A stretch of DNA of 59,343 nt from Saprospiraceae bacterium (GTDB lineage: Bacteria; Bacteroidota; Bacteroidia; Chitinophagales; Saprospiraceae), in NCBI GenBank assembly GCA_016722285.1, contig JADKGI010000023.1, positions 1 through 59,343 of the forward strand, written 5' to 3'. The notes below the pieces were generated by a model. It searched no databases. It was given only the letters and a program-made list of their open reading frames with translations, and was not told where the DNA came from. Below are positions 8,024 to 17,263 of this stretch, one piece after another. The translations under genes were made by a program, and so were the position numbers. Each line of letters begins with the position of its first letter. Position 1 is the first letter of the stretch.

Positions 8024-10369
8024 TCAAAGGGGTGTTTGTTCGAGATATAAAGAAATCATCTCCATCATTAGGAGTGGGTTGGATTTCGTTTTTTGAGATA
8101 AATAGGTAAGGTCTATATAGTTTATGTACTCTCCTGCTTCGTTATCATTCAGATTTGATTTCACTTCATTCACAACATTTTGGCTTCTGACCAGGCTTAT
8201 AATCTTATTGAATAATAATTTTTCATCCACGGGTTTAGCTAAATAATCATTCATGCCCACATCTTTACATTTTTCCAGATCCATGGTGGTTACATCTGCT
8301 GTCAAAGCTATGATAGGAATACTGGAATGCATCACGTTTCTTATATAGTCTGTGGCTTCAAAACCATTCATTTCGGGCATTTGAAGATCCATGAGTACAA
8401 TATCAAATGGCATTGCTTTTAATTTTTCAACGGCAATTAACCCATGTGCAGCTGCATCACTTTCAAATCCAAAATCATCTAATAATGTTTTCATTAATAA
8501 TTGATTGAGAGGAATATCTTCTACCACCAAAACTCTTATATTTTTCATTCCGGTATCCAGTTCAGATATTTCTACTCTGATTTCAGCCTCCAAATCCGTC
8601 TTATGAAAATCCAAAATGAAACTAAAAGTAGATCCTTCTCCTAATTTACTATTAACATTAATGCTTCCACCTTGTGACTCCACCAATTGCTTGACGATAG
8701 CAAGGCCTAAGCCCGTGCCACCATAAATTCTGGATGTACTGCTGGTTGCTTGCTGAAAATTTTCAAAAATAGAAGTAATTTTATTTGCAGTTATTCCTAT
8801 GCCCGTATCCGAAACAGAAAATTTAATTTTTACTGTGTCATCATTTTCATCCAGCATTTGAACACCGACTATAATTTGCCCTGTATCGGTAAATTTCACT
8901 GCGTTGCTCACCAAATTCAGAATGATTTGGTGGAGTCTGACAGAATCTCCCGACAATGTTTTTGGAATCCGGTCATCATATTTTTTGGTCAGTGTAAGGT
9001 TTTTTTCGTGAACTTTAGTTTCAAATAACTGTAACATAGCTGAGATAGACAACTCCATATTAAAAGGTACTTGTTCAAAAGTCATTTTTCCTGCATCCAC
9101 TTTTGCTAAATCGAGTATGTCATTTATAAGTACTATCAAAGCATCACCACTTATTTTTATTGCCTTTAAATATTCTTTTTGTTTTTCAGTCAGGTCAGTT
9201 TTTAAAACAACTTTAGTAAATCCGATAATAGCATTCATGGGAGTTCGTATCTCGTGGCTCATATTGGATAGAAACTGTTGTTTTGACCTTACCGCATTCT
9301 CAGCAATTTGTGTAGCACTTTCAGCCTTTGCTTTTGCCACTTCTGCTATTTCTGTCGCCAGCTCAGCAAATACTCTTGCTTCCGTCAGTTCTTTTTCAAA
9401 TCTTTTCTGTTCTATAATCACTCTTGCAATGACCATTGCTCCGAGGACATTACCATTGTCATCTTTATAAACTGCCCCATTAAACAATGCAGGAGTCAAT
9501 TTGCCATCTTTGATCGTCAGAGGAAAATCTTCAACAAATCCATTGACAAATACTTCTTTATATCCTTGTCTGGCTTTTTCAGGTTCTGTAAAATAGTCAA
9601 TAAAATCAGAACCAATGAGCTTCGCCCTTGTCTGGTGGGTAATTTTAGCACAAGCATTATTCAAATCAGTGATTTTACCCAGGTGGTTTATTACAAATAA
9701 GGGATCCCGACTCGCTTCAAGCAAGCTACGCGAATAATTGGACAATAACTTCTGAATCGTCACATCTCTGGCTGCTGCAAAAACGCCCAAAACAATTCCG
9801 TCTGAATCTTTGTAAACCGTTGCATTGTAAAGAACATCTGTTAATTTCCCATTGATATTCTTTATGGTAAGCGGGTAATCTGACACAAAACCGTTCTTAA
9901 ATACTCTCTCGTAACCTTCCTGAGCTTTTTGCGGTTCTGTAAAATAGCTGGAAAAATCTGAGCCTATCAATTCATCTCTTTTAACCCCGGTGACATCCAC
10001 TGAGGCCTCATTTACATCAGTGATTTTTCCTTTGGAAGAAATAGTTACCAACGGATCAAGGCTCGCTTCCAGCAAACTTCTGGCATATTGAGCTGTTATT
10101 TTATTATTGTTTTCATTAGTATTAATCTCCACAGTTGCTTTGCCCGGATTTTGGGCTTGCTTTGCTTCATTACTACCCTGAACCACCATTCCATTATTTA
10201 TATTTTCTGATTCTATCTCCCTGTTTGCTTTTTCTGCACGCAAAATGTCAAATTCCACCTTAAGCTTAAAAAGTTCTTTTTCAATTTTTCCTTTTTCCTT
10301 TTTTTCTTTAGCCAATTCCACTCCAATCAAATCTAATTCATTTTTATAAGATGGTTTCTTTTTATCCAT
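8024..10369 (-). CDS. Hybrid sensor histidine kinase (PAS-PAS-HisKA-HATPase-REC)
   Basis: A 781-residue soluble hybrid kinase without membrane segments. Order: N-terminal coiled coil (10-60); two similar PAS domains (about 95-205 and 212-320, both starting SLLEAS-DPL); coiled linker rich in Ala/Glu; HisKA with His372 in MSHEIRTPMNAIIGF; ATPase domain with N-box NLVSNAVKF, G1 DTGIGI and G2 GGTGLGLAIV; receiver domain (about 610-730) with Asp661 in VLMDLQMPEMNG and Lys712. A partial Hpt follows but is cut off by the frameshift at the C run. It overlaps the upstream AraC gene by 8 bp and is followed by a response regulator, so this is a complete phosphorelay operon. The PAS domains probably sense a cytoplasmic signal. 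Confidence 0.92.
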   Translation of the reverse strand: MDKKKPSYKNELDLIGVELAKEKKEKGKIEKELFKLKVEFDILRAEKANREIESENINNGMVVQGSNEAKQAQNPGKATVEINTNENNNKITAQYARSLLEASLDPLVTISSKGKITDVNEASVDVTGVKRDELIGSDFSSYFTEPQKAQEGYERVFKNGFVSDYPLTIKNINGKLTDVLYNATVYKDSDGIVLGVFAAARDVTIQKLLSNYSRSLLEASRDPLFVINHLGKITDLNNACAKITHQTRAKLIGSDFIDYFTEPEKARQGYKEVFVNGFVEDFPLTIKDGKLTPALFNGAVYKDDNGNVLGAMVIARVIIEQKRFEKELTEARVFAELATEIAEVAKAKAESATQIAENAVRSKQQFLSNMSHEIRTPMNAIIGFTKVVLKTDLTEKQKEYLKAIKISGDALIVLINDILDLAKVDAGKMTFEQVPFNMELSISAMLQLFETKVHEKNLTLTKKYDDRIPKTLSGDSVRLHQIILNLVSNAVKFTDTGQIIVGVQMLDENDDTVKIKFSVSDTGIGITANKITSIFENFQQATSSTSRIYGGTGLGLAIVKQLVESQGGSINVNSKLGEGSTFSFILDFHKTDLEAEIRVEISELDTGMKNIRVLVVEDIPLNQLLMKTLLDDFGFESDAAAHGLIAVEKLKAMPFDIVLMDLQMPEMNGFEATDYIRNVMHSSIPIIALTADVTTMDLEKCKDVGMNDYLAKPVDEKLLFNKIISLVRSQNVVNEVKSNLNDNEAGEYINYIDLTYLSQKTKSNPLLMMEMISLYLEQTPL

Positions 10370-10985
10370 TATTATTCATTTGGAGTGTATTTGTATTGCT
10401 TATTATATTTTCTTCTTCAGTATTGCCAATGTCTTCCAGATGAAAACGTTTTTTTTGTTTCAGTCGGGCAAATTGGGTGGGTGTAAGACCAGTCACCTTT
10501 TTAAATTGATTGGACAGATGTGCTACACTGCTGTAATTCATTTTGTAAGATATCTCTGTCAGGTTTAGCTCTTCATACATGAGGAGCTCTTTTACCCTTT
10601 CTATCTTATGGGCTATGATAAAGTGCTCAATAGTGATTCCCTTGATTTCAGAAAACAAGGTGGACATAAATGTATAATCCTGACCTAACTTTTCACTTAA
10701 GTAATCTGAAAAATTTATTGTTGGAAATTCATCATTGTAATGAACCATCTCAATGATAACATTCTTTATTTTTTCTATCAGTATCGCTTTTTTGTCTTCC
10801 ATCAGTTCAAGACCGGAAGCACGCAAAGCTTCTTCAAGCATTTTACGCTGTTCTGTTGTAATGTCTTCCATGATTTCAACTTCACCAAGATCCACAACGA
10901 TAAAATGGAGGCCCAGTTTTTGCAATTCATATTTGACCACCATTTTGCACCGGATACTCACCATGTATTTAATGTATAATTTCAC
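10362..10985 (-). CDS. AraC-family transcriptional regulator (paralog 1)
   Basis: A 207-residue protein with a C-terminal AraC helix-turn-helix (about residues 115-190: HKIERVKELLMYEELNLTEI and SSVAHLSNQFKKVTGLTP) and an N-terminal domain beginning MKLYIKYMVSIRCKMVVKYE, followed by VDLGEVEI. This N-terminal domain is shared with the paralog at 19435 and with a solo fragment at 24106. First gene of the phosphorelay operon, overlapping the kinase start by 8 bp. It is probably the output or a co-regulator of the system, though it has no receiver domain. The C-terminus after residue 190 is longer than in its paralog. Confidence 0.88.
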   Translation of the reverse strand: MKLYIKYMVSIRCKMVVKYELQKLGLHFIVVDLGEVEIMEDITTEQRKMLEEALRASGLELMEDKKAILIEKIKNVIIEMVHYNDEFPTINFSDYLSEKLGQDYTFMSTLFSEIKGITIEHFIIAHKIERVKELLMYEELNLTEISYKMNYSSVAHLSNQFKKVTGLTPTQFARLKQKKRFHLEDIGNTEEENIISNTNTLQMNNNG

Positions 10986-11852
10986 TTATATTATTTTGGT
11001 CCAAAAAATGTAAAATTCATAAATAATAAGTTTAAAAGATTACACTTTTATAAGTATAACTTACACATTACTTAACTTTTGTGAAAAAATGGGTACATTT
11101 AAGAAGGATTTACCTTCTATCCATTTTAGTGTATGTATAAATTTTTATTGCCTGATGATCAAATAATATTTTAAACACTTCTTATTCAGTTTCAAGTGCT
11201 TCAGCGGTGCGCCTTTCGATTCTGTCATAATTCATTTCTACAGGCATATTGATAACATCAATGGTGTCAGTGTTATTCAATTTTCTTCGATTAATATCCT
11301 ATATCAAAGATGTACCGATTAATGGAATAAAATGTTACATAAAGCCATGTGAAAATTGTTTAAATAACTGAATGCCTACCATCGATTGTTTAATACTACG
11401 ATACAAAGTCGATATATAAGAAAATAAGTACCATATAAAAGCCATTAAATAAACAGGCTAATAAAATTTTTAGTGTTCGCCTTTTACAGTGAACTCATAA
11501 GTCCTTCCATCATATGGGGATGATTTAGCCCGCCTGCCCCGAAGTTGACAGGGTAGGGTAAATTTCCAAAATAAGAATCCTTGGAGCAAAATAAAACATG
11601 AATTAACTGCTGAAACCTGGCAACCAACTTTTTCTAATTTGCAAAAACAGAGATACATCGCAAAAATAACCGTTCAGTTACATTATTTACCCAAAAAATG
11701 GCAAAATATACAACTGAATTCTCCGAAATGAAATCTGTTTTACATTCAAAAGTCAACCTGATTTTGGTCATATCTATAGATTTAATCTGTCAGATCTATG
11801 TAGTTCTTACTATAAATCCTAAAGGTACTTATATACTACGCTGCCTTGTTTT
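10986..11852. other. Long intergenic stretch upstream of the AraC gene
   Basis: No complete gene seen. It contains several TGTAA-type motifs near 11050-11090 facing the AraC gene and one short coding relic (11182-11298). The opposite-strand frame at 11470-11658 has no recognisable features. Confidence 0.45.
11182..11298 (-). pseudogene. Possible coding relic, unrecognised
   Basis: An open minus-strand segment without a start codon reads as ordinary protein ending VEMNYDRIERRTAEALETE before TAA. It is preceded by an in-frame TAG. It looks like the 3' end of a lost gene; family not recognised. Confidence 0.25.
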
Positions 11853-12053
11853 TTACGAACGTAAGAAGCAAACCCCTGCCAGTAAAATTGCACCAACGTA
11901 AGGAGACCAATGGACAAAATGATTTTTGTCAGCATTAATCTCTAAGGGGCCTATATCAACTACTTTTTCTGAGGTGACATAATTAAACCCTGTATAGGCA
12001 ATCATAAGAATTCCTATTATAATCAGTATTATTCCTAAAGTTTTCGTATTCAT
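11853..12053 (-). CDS. Small two-helix membrane protein
   Basis: A 66-residue protein: transmembrane helix 1 in TLGIILIIIGILMIAYTGFN, a polar stretch VVDIGPLEINADKNH, and a second helix in YVGAILLAGV. It resembles small Bacteroidota stress-associated membrane proteins, but the second helix ends early with CFLRS, so a late frameshift is possible. Inner membrane; function unknown. Two TGTAAC motifs lie upstream, at about 12070-12100, without a good TTTG box at the usual distance. Confidence 0.7.
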   Translation of the reverse strand: MNTKTLGIILIIIGILMIAYTGFNYVTSEKVVDIGPLEINADKNHFVHWSPYVGAILLAGVCFLRS

Positions 12054-12214
12054 TTTTTATATATTAATTGTTGTTACATTACTAATAAAATAGGAAAAGG
12101 TTACATTTCAGAAAAATGTCCTTTTTGTTTCAATGTCTGAACTTCTCCTTACAAAATAAAAAGGTTGCTGTGTGGTCAATTCATCCAACAGCAAACTTTT
12201 GAAGTAATTAATAC

Positions 12215-12400
12215 TTACATAGAAGAAATTATATGGTGTAATTCATCTTTTGTCTTGCCAAGTTTTATTTCCAGTTTTCCGAACATTTCTTCTTTTTTTC
12301 CTTTGGCAAATAAAAGATCATTGTCTGTGAGACTAGCAAATTTTTGCTTTAACCTTCCTTTTTGCTGTTCCCAGCTTCCTTTTAGTTCTGTAGTATTCAT
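12215..12400 (-). CDS. CsbD-family stress protein (paralog 1)
   Basis: A 61-residue protein with the CsbD/YjbJ pattern: MNTTELKGSWEQQKGRLKQK, then LTDNDLLFAKGKKEEMFGKL and GKTKDEL. CsbD proteins are induced by general stress; biochemical role unknown. A shared-type promoter lies 56 bp upstream. A second copy is encoded at 22569 downstream of an intact dps. Confidence 0.93.
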   Translation of the reverse strand: MNTTELKGSWEQQKGRLKQKFASLTDNDLLFAKGKKEEMFGKLEIKLGKTKDELHHIISSM

Positions 12401-12455
12401 AGTTTGATACGATTATTCTCCTTTCTAAGAAGTTGTTTATAATATATTAACAAAA

Positions 12456-12492
12456 CAAAGGTGATGGTATTTAATGCAATATTTGTTACATT
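12456..12492 (-). promoter_or_regulatory. Shared-type promoter (TGTAAC-N21-CACCTTTG) of csbD paralog 1
   Basis: Minus-strand AATGTAAC, 21-nt spacer, CACCTTTG, ending 56 bp before the ATG at 12400. Confidence 0.6.
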
Positions 12493-12634
12493 ATTCGTGA
12501 TAAGGATTACATAATTAACTAAATTGTCATTTCATCAAAAATTCTGCAACTTAATCATCCCCAAAAATTAGATAGCTCTAAAACCTGGAGCACTACCCAC
12601 CAAACCGACAGGATGTTTAATTGAGTAAAGATTA

Positions 12635-12934
12635 TTATTTTACATTGACCCGGATATTTTTTAAACTAAAGGTTGCATAGGTGAAATCGCCATCCGGATA
12701 AGTATAAATGGCCTCAGCATAGCTGGCCAGTTTGTAACCATTGATCAGTTTATAATCTCGCAATGGTGTACTCCATTTTAGTTTTGACGAGGTGCCGTCT
12801 TCGCTGGCAGCATACCTGTCTTCAGAAGTGAAATTGACCAATTCTCCTTTTTCATTAAAGAAAAGCCAGGCAGATACAGTCATGCCATTGTTGGTAAATG
12901 AGCGCGTACCTTGTTTCCTTCTGTTTCTATCCAC
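12635..12934 (-). CDS. DUF6544-like protein, C-terminal part (frameshifted)
   Basis: This segment carries the C-terminal third of the protein begun at 13731: SFTNNGMTVSAWLFFNEKGE, SEDRYAAS, ...NGYKLASYAEAIYTYPDGDF, and a last strand SLKNIRVNVK. The N-terminal frame stops at 12880; the two rejoin near 12900 with one missing base (GNKVRA- then SFTNNG). The ATG at 12934 lies within the overlap and is probably not a real start. Treat both entries as one gene. Confidence 0.7.
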   Translation of the reverse strand: MDRNRRKQGTRSFTNNGMTVSAWLFFNEKGELVNFTSEDRYAASEDGTSSKLKWSTPLRDYKLINGYKLASYAEAIYTYPDGDFTYATFSLKNIRVNVK

Positions 12935-13731
12935 TGAATCCTATCATCAATCAGAGCAGCAGGCGCCATACAACAAATATCATTAAAAAAAGTGACTGTT
13001 TCAGAAATCCCCATTTCTTTTCCGTCCATATACTGCACCTTAAAAATGGATAATAATCGAATATCCATAAAGGCTTCTCCGTTTTTATAACTATGGAAAC
13101 CGGATACAGGCAGCTGCTTCTTAGTGGCGTCCAGGAAAAATAATCTGGTAGGTATCGGCATAAAATTGTATTGTTCAGAGGTGAGTTCCATCCATTCTTT
13201 CTCTTCATGACTTCTGATTTTGCCCGAAAAATCTATTCTGAAGTTCCGTACCTTAGGTTTGTCTATACTTCCTGTATATTGGATGTATTTTTGAACAGGT
13301 AAAGGCAATTTTTTAATGTCTTCGATGGAAAGCATGGTATCTGAAATATTGGTTGTTTGCTCTAAGCCTGCTTTGACTTCATTTTTGTAATGGCTTTTAA
13401 AATTCATATGAACCAAACCCACAACAGTGACCAAGAGTATCAACAAATTGGCTATAGTGCCGAACTTCGCATCTTGCCAATAAAAGAAAATGAGTGCTTG
13501 TGACAACACTACTGCAATCAAAGCAAAATAAACCCAACTGTCTTTTTTAAATAAAAACAAGAGAGTAAAAACGATCAAAAGCATGGCTGCCAAAAGCCAT
13601 AAAATACCCACGGGTTTAGAAATCTCCTTGGTCAATGCGGTGATATTAGCGTACTCAAAGGCTTTTACAAATCCTAAAATATGGATCAAACCGTGCAGGA
13701 AAGCAATTATTATAAAAATGGTCCTAAGCAT
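12880..13731 (-). CDS. DUF6544-like membrane protein, N-terminal part (frameshifted)
   Basis: It starts with four hydrophobic helices (residues 1-110: MLRTIFIIIAFLHGLIHILG, ISKPVGILWLLAAMLLIVF, WVYFALIAVVLSQALIFFYW, ANLLILLVTVVGLVH), followed by a soluble domain with LPLPVQKYIQYTG, SEQYNFMPIPTRLFFLDA and ETVTFFNDICCMAPAALID. This arrangement is that of the DUF6544 family (assigned from memory of the pattern). The last residues of this frame (AHLPTMA) are out of frame; the protein continues in the 12635-12934 frame. The gene follows the P-type ATPase by 21 bp and is probably co-transcribed with it. Function unknown. Confidence 0.72.
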   Translation of the reverse strand: MLRTIFIIIAFLHGLIHILGFVKAFEYANITALTKEISKPVGILWLLAAMLLIVFTLLFLFKKDSWVYFALIAVVLSQALIFFYWQDAKFGTIANLLILLVTVVGLVHMNFKSHYKNEVKAGLEQTTNISDTMLSIEDIKKLPLPVQKYIQYTGSIDKPKVRNFRIDFSGKIRSHEEKEWMELTSEQYNFMPIPTRLFFLDATKKQLPVSGFHSYKNGEAFMDIRLLSIFKVQYMDGKEMGISETVTFFNDICCMAPAALIDDRIQWIETEGNKVRAHLPTMA

Positions 13732-13752
13732 AATAAATAGATTTAAATGTTA

Positions 13753-15174
13753 TTAACTGGAAGTATAATTTGAATAAATCTTGTACATCTGTATCACTAC
13801 TAACGGGATCAAACTAGCAACTATAGCCACTACCCAAACATCAATAGTCATGACTGTCAAGCCTAATACCAGTCTTAAATGCGGCACCATAAATACCAAC
13901 ACCATCAATGCCGTACACAATATCAGCGCATACCATACAAAATGATTGCTGGTAACTTCGTTGTAGATTAATTTTGATTTGGGTGATGACATATTGAAAA
14001 CATGAAATAACTGTGCAAAAGCAAGAGTCACAAAGGCCACATTGTTTAATGTATTGTGGTCAGATGTGATGAATAGTTTGCAGCAGATCACAGCTACCAT
14101 GACTGATAGCGTGATGATCAAAGCATACACACCAATTGTAATCCATTCCTGATGGGTCACAATGTCTTCCTTTGGACTTCTTGGCGGTCTGGTCATCACT
14201 GTTTTATCCCCAATGCCCAGTCCAAGAGCTAACGCCGGAAATACATCGGTCACAATATTTAAAAAAAGAATTTGCATTGGCAGCATGGTAGATGCCGGAG
14301 CATAGAATCCTAAAGTGGTGACGATAAAGATCTCGCTCAGATTGCATGAAACCAGGTAAATGACAAATTTCTTTATATTGTTAAAAATCTCACGCCCATG
14401 ACCTACGGCTTCAGCTATAGAGGAGAAAGAATCATTTTTCAGAACAATATTGGCAGATTCTTTGGCTACTTGTGTTCCTCTCAAACCCATAGCGATGCCC
14501 ACGTCCGCTTTTTTTAGTGCTGGCGCGTCATTGACGCCGTCACCTGTCATAGCCACAATATTGCCAGCCTGCTGAAATATCTCAGCAATGTCCAGTTTCT
14601 GATGAGGAGTCGTACGGGCAAATACTAATGTGGAAAGGATCCTGTTTTTCCACTCCGTTGTGAGGGATTTCATGTCTGGTAACTCCAAGCCATTGATGAC
14701 GGCCTGATCTGTATCATCCACCAATCCCACTTTTTCTGCTATATTTAGGGCAGTTTTGGGATGGTCGCCGGTAATCATCACCACTTTGATCCCCGCATTT
14801 TTGCATGATACGATGGCCTTCTTAATGTCCAACCTTGGTGGATCTAAAAAACCGATCAAGCCGATATATACCAGCTCTTTCATGTAGTCTGTGCTATTTA
14901 TATCCGATTCATCCCGGTATGCAAAGGCTAGTACCCTCAGTCCGTTTTGTGACATAAGATCTGAAGCTTTTAGTATTTTCTTTTTATCAGATGAAGTCAA
15001 TTTTTTAACCTTGTCTCCACATTGAATATACGAACATTTTTCCAAAACTTGTTCAACAGCTCCTTTTACAGCAACAAAACTTCCCTCATCATATTTGTGC
15101 AATGTCGCCATCATTTTCAGCACCGCATCAAATGGCACTTCACTTTCCCTTTTATACTTTTTTTTGTGCTTCAT
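13753..15174 (-). CDS. P-type cation ATPase, C-terminal part (frameshifted)
   Basis: This frame contains the rest of the nucleotide-binding domain (ATLHKYDEGSFVAVKGAVEQ), the hinge region with KVVMITGDHPKTA and MTGDGVNDAPALKKADVGIA, and the C-terminal helices with FLNIVTDVFPALALGLG (M6 region) through to a tail ending YSNYTSS. It continues the gene at 15152-16438. The break lies in an A8 run at about 15155-15165, and adding or removing one A restores the frame. The ATG at 15174 is inside the overlap and is not the native start. Confidence 0.85.
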   Translation of the reverse strand: MKHKKKYKRESEVPFDAVLKMMATLHKYDEGSFVAVKGAVEQVLEKCSYIQCGDKVKKLTSSDKKKILKASDLMSQNGLRVLAFAYRDESDINSTDYMKELVYIGLIGFLDPPRLDIKKAIVSCKNAGIKVVMITGDHPKTALNIAEKVGLVDDTDQAVINGLELPDMKSLTTEWKNRILSTLVFARTTPHQKLDIAEIFQQAGNIVAMTGDGVNDAPALKKADVGIAMGLRGTQVAKESANIVLKNDSFSSIAEAVGHGREIFNNIKKFVIYLVSCNLSEIFIVTTLGFYAPASTMLPMQILFLNIVTDVFPALALGLGIGDKTVMTRPPRSPKEDIVTHQEWITIGVYALIITLSVMVAVICCKLFITSDHNTLNNVAFVTLAFAQLFHVFNMSSPKSKLIYNEVTSNHFVWYALILCTALMVLVFMVPHLRLVLGLTVMTIDVWVVAIVASLIPLVVIQMYKIYSNYTSS

Positions 15175-16438
15175 GATAAGAATGCCCTGATGTATTTGAT
15201 AAACGAAGAAGTGCTATTTCAACAGGATCACCCAGTGTCTTTTCTTTATTCTTATCGCGGCTTATCGTTGCATTATTGCATAGTGCAGAGACGATAATCA
15301 ATAGATCCAAGTTGTGCTGACTTTGGGTGATGTTATCACTCTTAAATTTCAACATGTTGTTTTCGATACTAGCCTGTACTGTTTCGTCAGGAAAGCTAAA
15401 AGTATCTACATGTATAACATTTTCAGTCAGGGTGCCTGTTTTATCCGTTAGTATCACATTGGTACTCCCCAAAGTCTCCACTGCAGACAAATTTTTTACT
15501 ATGGCACCACGTTTGGCCATTAACAACATACCATAGGATAATGCAATGGTAGCCACGATTGGTAGCCCTTCTGGAAATGCGGCAACCGCCAGTGCTATGG
15601 AAGTTTCGAGTACCAGCAACCAGTTTTTTCCCTGAATAAAACCTGTACCTGCAAAAATAGCCGTCATGAATAACATCACGTAAATCAGTTTTTTACTCAA
15701 GGCAGCAAGCTTTCTATCTAAGGGTGTTTCTGAAGCCTTTGCACTCTCAACCAAAGAAGTTATTTTGCCAAGTTCAGTGTCTTTGCCTATTCCCGTGATC
15801 ACCACTTTACCATGGCCATTCATCACTGATGAACCTTTGAATACCATATTGCTCTGATCACCCAGTGCCGTATTTTGTGGCAGTATTTCGATATTTTTAA
15901 GGGTAGGTATGGATTCGCCCGTCAAAGATGACTCATCGCATTGCAATAAATTTGACTCCACCAATCGACCATCAGCAGGAATGATGTCGCCGGCTGCCAA
16001 ATCAACCAGATCACCAGGAGCAATTTTTTTGGCATCAATTTCATGTATCTTACCCTCTCTGATGATCCGGCAGGTGATAATGTCCATTTTCTTGAGTGCA
16101 CTCATTGATCTCCGAGCCTGCATTTCCAGAAAGAAACCTATCAGGGCATTAATAAAAATTACAGAACCAATAGCTATAGCTTCGATATTACTATTAAAAT
16201 ATAAGGAAATCAATGCCGCAAATATTAGTAAATAAACTATAGGGCTTTGAAATTGGCTTAAAAGCACTAACCAGAAACTTTTTGGTGGCTTTAATACAAA
16301 ACTGTTGAGTCCAAACTGAATATTTCGATCTCTGGCCTGAGATAGGGTCAAACCTTGATCTTTGTTAGTTTCAAAAGCTGATAAGACCTCACCTACTGAG
16401 AGTAATTGAGGATTTTTGACGGGATATTTTATATTCAT
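15152..16438 (-). CDS. P-type (P2-type) cation-transporting ATPase, N-terminal part (frameshifted)
   Basis: The N-terminal 428 residues: cation ATPase N domain, helices M1-M2 (about 55-105), actuator domain with LTGES (172-176), M3-M4 with the P2-type PEGLP signature (289-293 in AVAAFPEGLPIVATIALSYG), and the phosphorylation motif DKTGTLT with Asp332. The frame ends just after LGDPVEIALLRL in the nucleotide domain. Together with the next frame it is a complete P2-type ATPase of about 890 residues. PEGLP places it with Ca2+/Na+/H+ type pumps rather than heavy-metal pumps; the ion cannot be fixed from sequence. Flanked by stress genes, it probably serves ion homeostasis under stress. Confidence 0.88.
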   Translation of the reverse strand: MNIKYPVKNPQLLSVGEVLSAFETNKDQGLTLSQARDRNIQFGLNSFVLKPPKSFWLVLLSQFQSPIVYLLIFAALISLYFNSNIEAIAIGSVIFINALIGFFLEMQARRSMSALKKMDIITCRIIREGKIHEIDAKKIAPGDLVDLAAGDIIPADGRLVESNLLQCDESSLTGESIPTLKNIEILPQNTALGDQSNMVFKGSSVMNGHGKVVITGIGKDTELGKITSLVESAKASETPLDRKLAALSKKLIYVMLFMTAIFAGTGFIQGKNWLLVLETSIALAVAAFPEGLPIVATIALSYGMLLMAKRGAIVKNLSAVETLGSTNVILTDKTGTLTENVIHVDTFSFPDETVQASIENNMLKFKSDNITQSQHNLDLLIIVSALCNNATISRDKNKEKTLGDPVEIALLRLSNTSGHSYHEAQKKV

Positions 16439-16636
16439 TGGCCTGGTGTAGATTTATCAAAATTTGATATATATAGTCTGACTGATGTATAAAACTGACC
16501 AATTGCTTTAAAACATAACAAAAAATTCTGTGTAGTCGTTTTAGTTAACTACCTAAAAAGTATAGCCCAGACTCAAAAACTTATTCAAATAATTATAAAG
16601 TAACTTAAAAACTTATTGCTGACAGATCGTTTCACA

Positions 16637-17014
16637 TTACGAATTGAAATGATCTTTCACAAATGCAGTTTTTTGATTATCCGTCATCTTATCTGCTGAA
16701 ACGATATCTATTTTAATATCTTTAAAATGCAAATCTTTTTGCAGATAATTGTACAGTTCTGTTTTCGCATTTGTTGGACCAAATATGGCCACATGCTCAT
16801 AATCCAAAATTTGATCAGCAATTTTTTTGTAATATGCTTCATGCTTTTTTTGTTCTTTGTTTTGCATGAGACTTTCACTTCTGCTCAAGGCTTCTTCTTT
16901 CGCATCGAAAGTGAATTCCGATAGTATAGTATGATTATTTTTTACTGCATTTATATCAATCAGATCAGCAGATGAATGATCCATCCAGATGCCTAAGATT
17001 TTTGACGTGTCCAT
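16637..17014 (-). CDS. Small protein, possibly eRF1/host-attachment-like fold
   Basis: A 125-residue soluble protein. It begins with a strand GIWMDHSSADLIDI, has a central helix with many Lys/Glu, then HVAIFGPTNAKTELYNYL and a final VSADKMTDNQKTAFVKDHF. The strand-turn IFGPTNAKTEL followed by a helix resembles the phosphate-loop-like turn seen in bacterial eRF1-related (BaeRF) domains; this is a weak resemblance. It is the last gene of the SHOCT-containing unit. Function unknown. A larger BaeRF-type gene is present at 46510-47640. Confidence 0.6.
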   Translation of the reverse strand: MDTSKILGIWMDHSSADLIDINAVKNNHTILSEFTFDAKEEALSRSESLMQNKEQKKHEAYYKKIADQILDYEHVAIFGPTNAKTELYNYLQKDLHFKDIKIDIVSADKMTDNQKTAFVKDHFNS

Positions 17015-17046
17015 TTTTTTGTTTTAAGAGTATGTTTAAATAAGCC

Positions 17047-17259
17047 TTATCCTTCAAGAATTTTTTTCTTTTCCTGATATTCTTCTTTGTTGATTTGCCC
17101 TGCAGCAAAACGCTTTTGTAATATGTCAAGTGCGCTGATTTTCTTTGCTCTTTGTCCCGGAATATGATAAGGAGTTGCAAAAATCCAAAAAAGTAAGCTC
17201 CCCCAAATGATCCACCATAAAAGGTGCATACCCCAAAAATGATAATGGTCGTAATACAT
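17047..17259 (-). CDS. SHOCT-domain small membrane protein
   Basis: A 70-residue protein with an N-terminal transmembrane helix (HLLWWIIWGSLLFWIFATPY) and a C-terminal SHOCT motif (ALDILQKRFAAGQINKEEYQ). SHOCT modules mediate oligomerisation. The gene starts 4 bp after the stop of the truncated dps gene, so they were probably one transcription unit. Confidence 0.9.
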   Translation of the reverse strand: MYYDHYHFWGMHLLWWIIWGSLLFWIFATPYHIPGQRAKKISALDILQKRFAAGQINKEEYQEKKKILEG

Positions 17260-17263
17260 AATT

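Noticed and set aside
15152..15174. Programmed frameshift at the A8 run of the P-type ATPase
   Set aside because: Possible in principle, but similar one-base breaks in several unrelated genes favour sequence error or random indels; no downstream stimulatory structure was seen.
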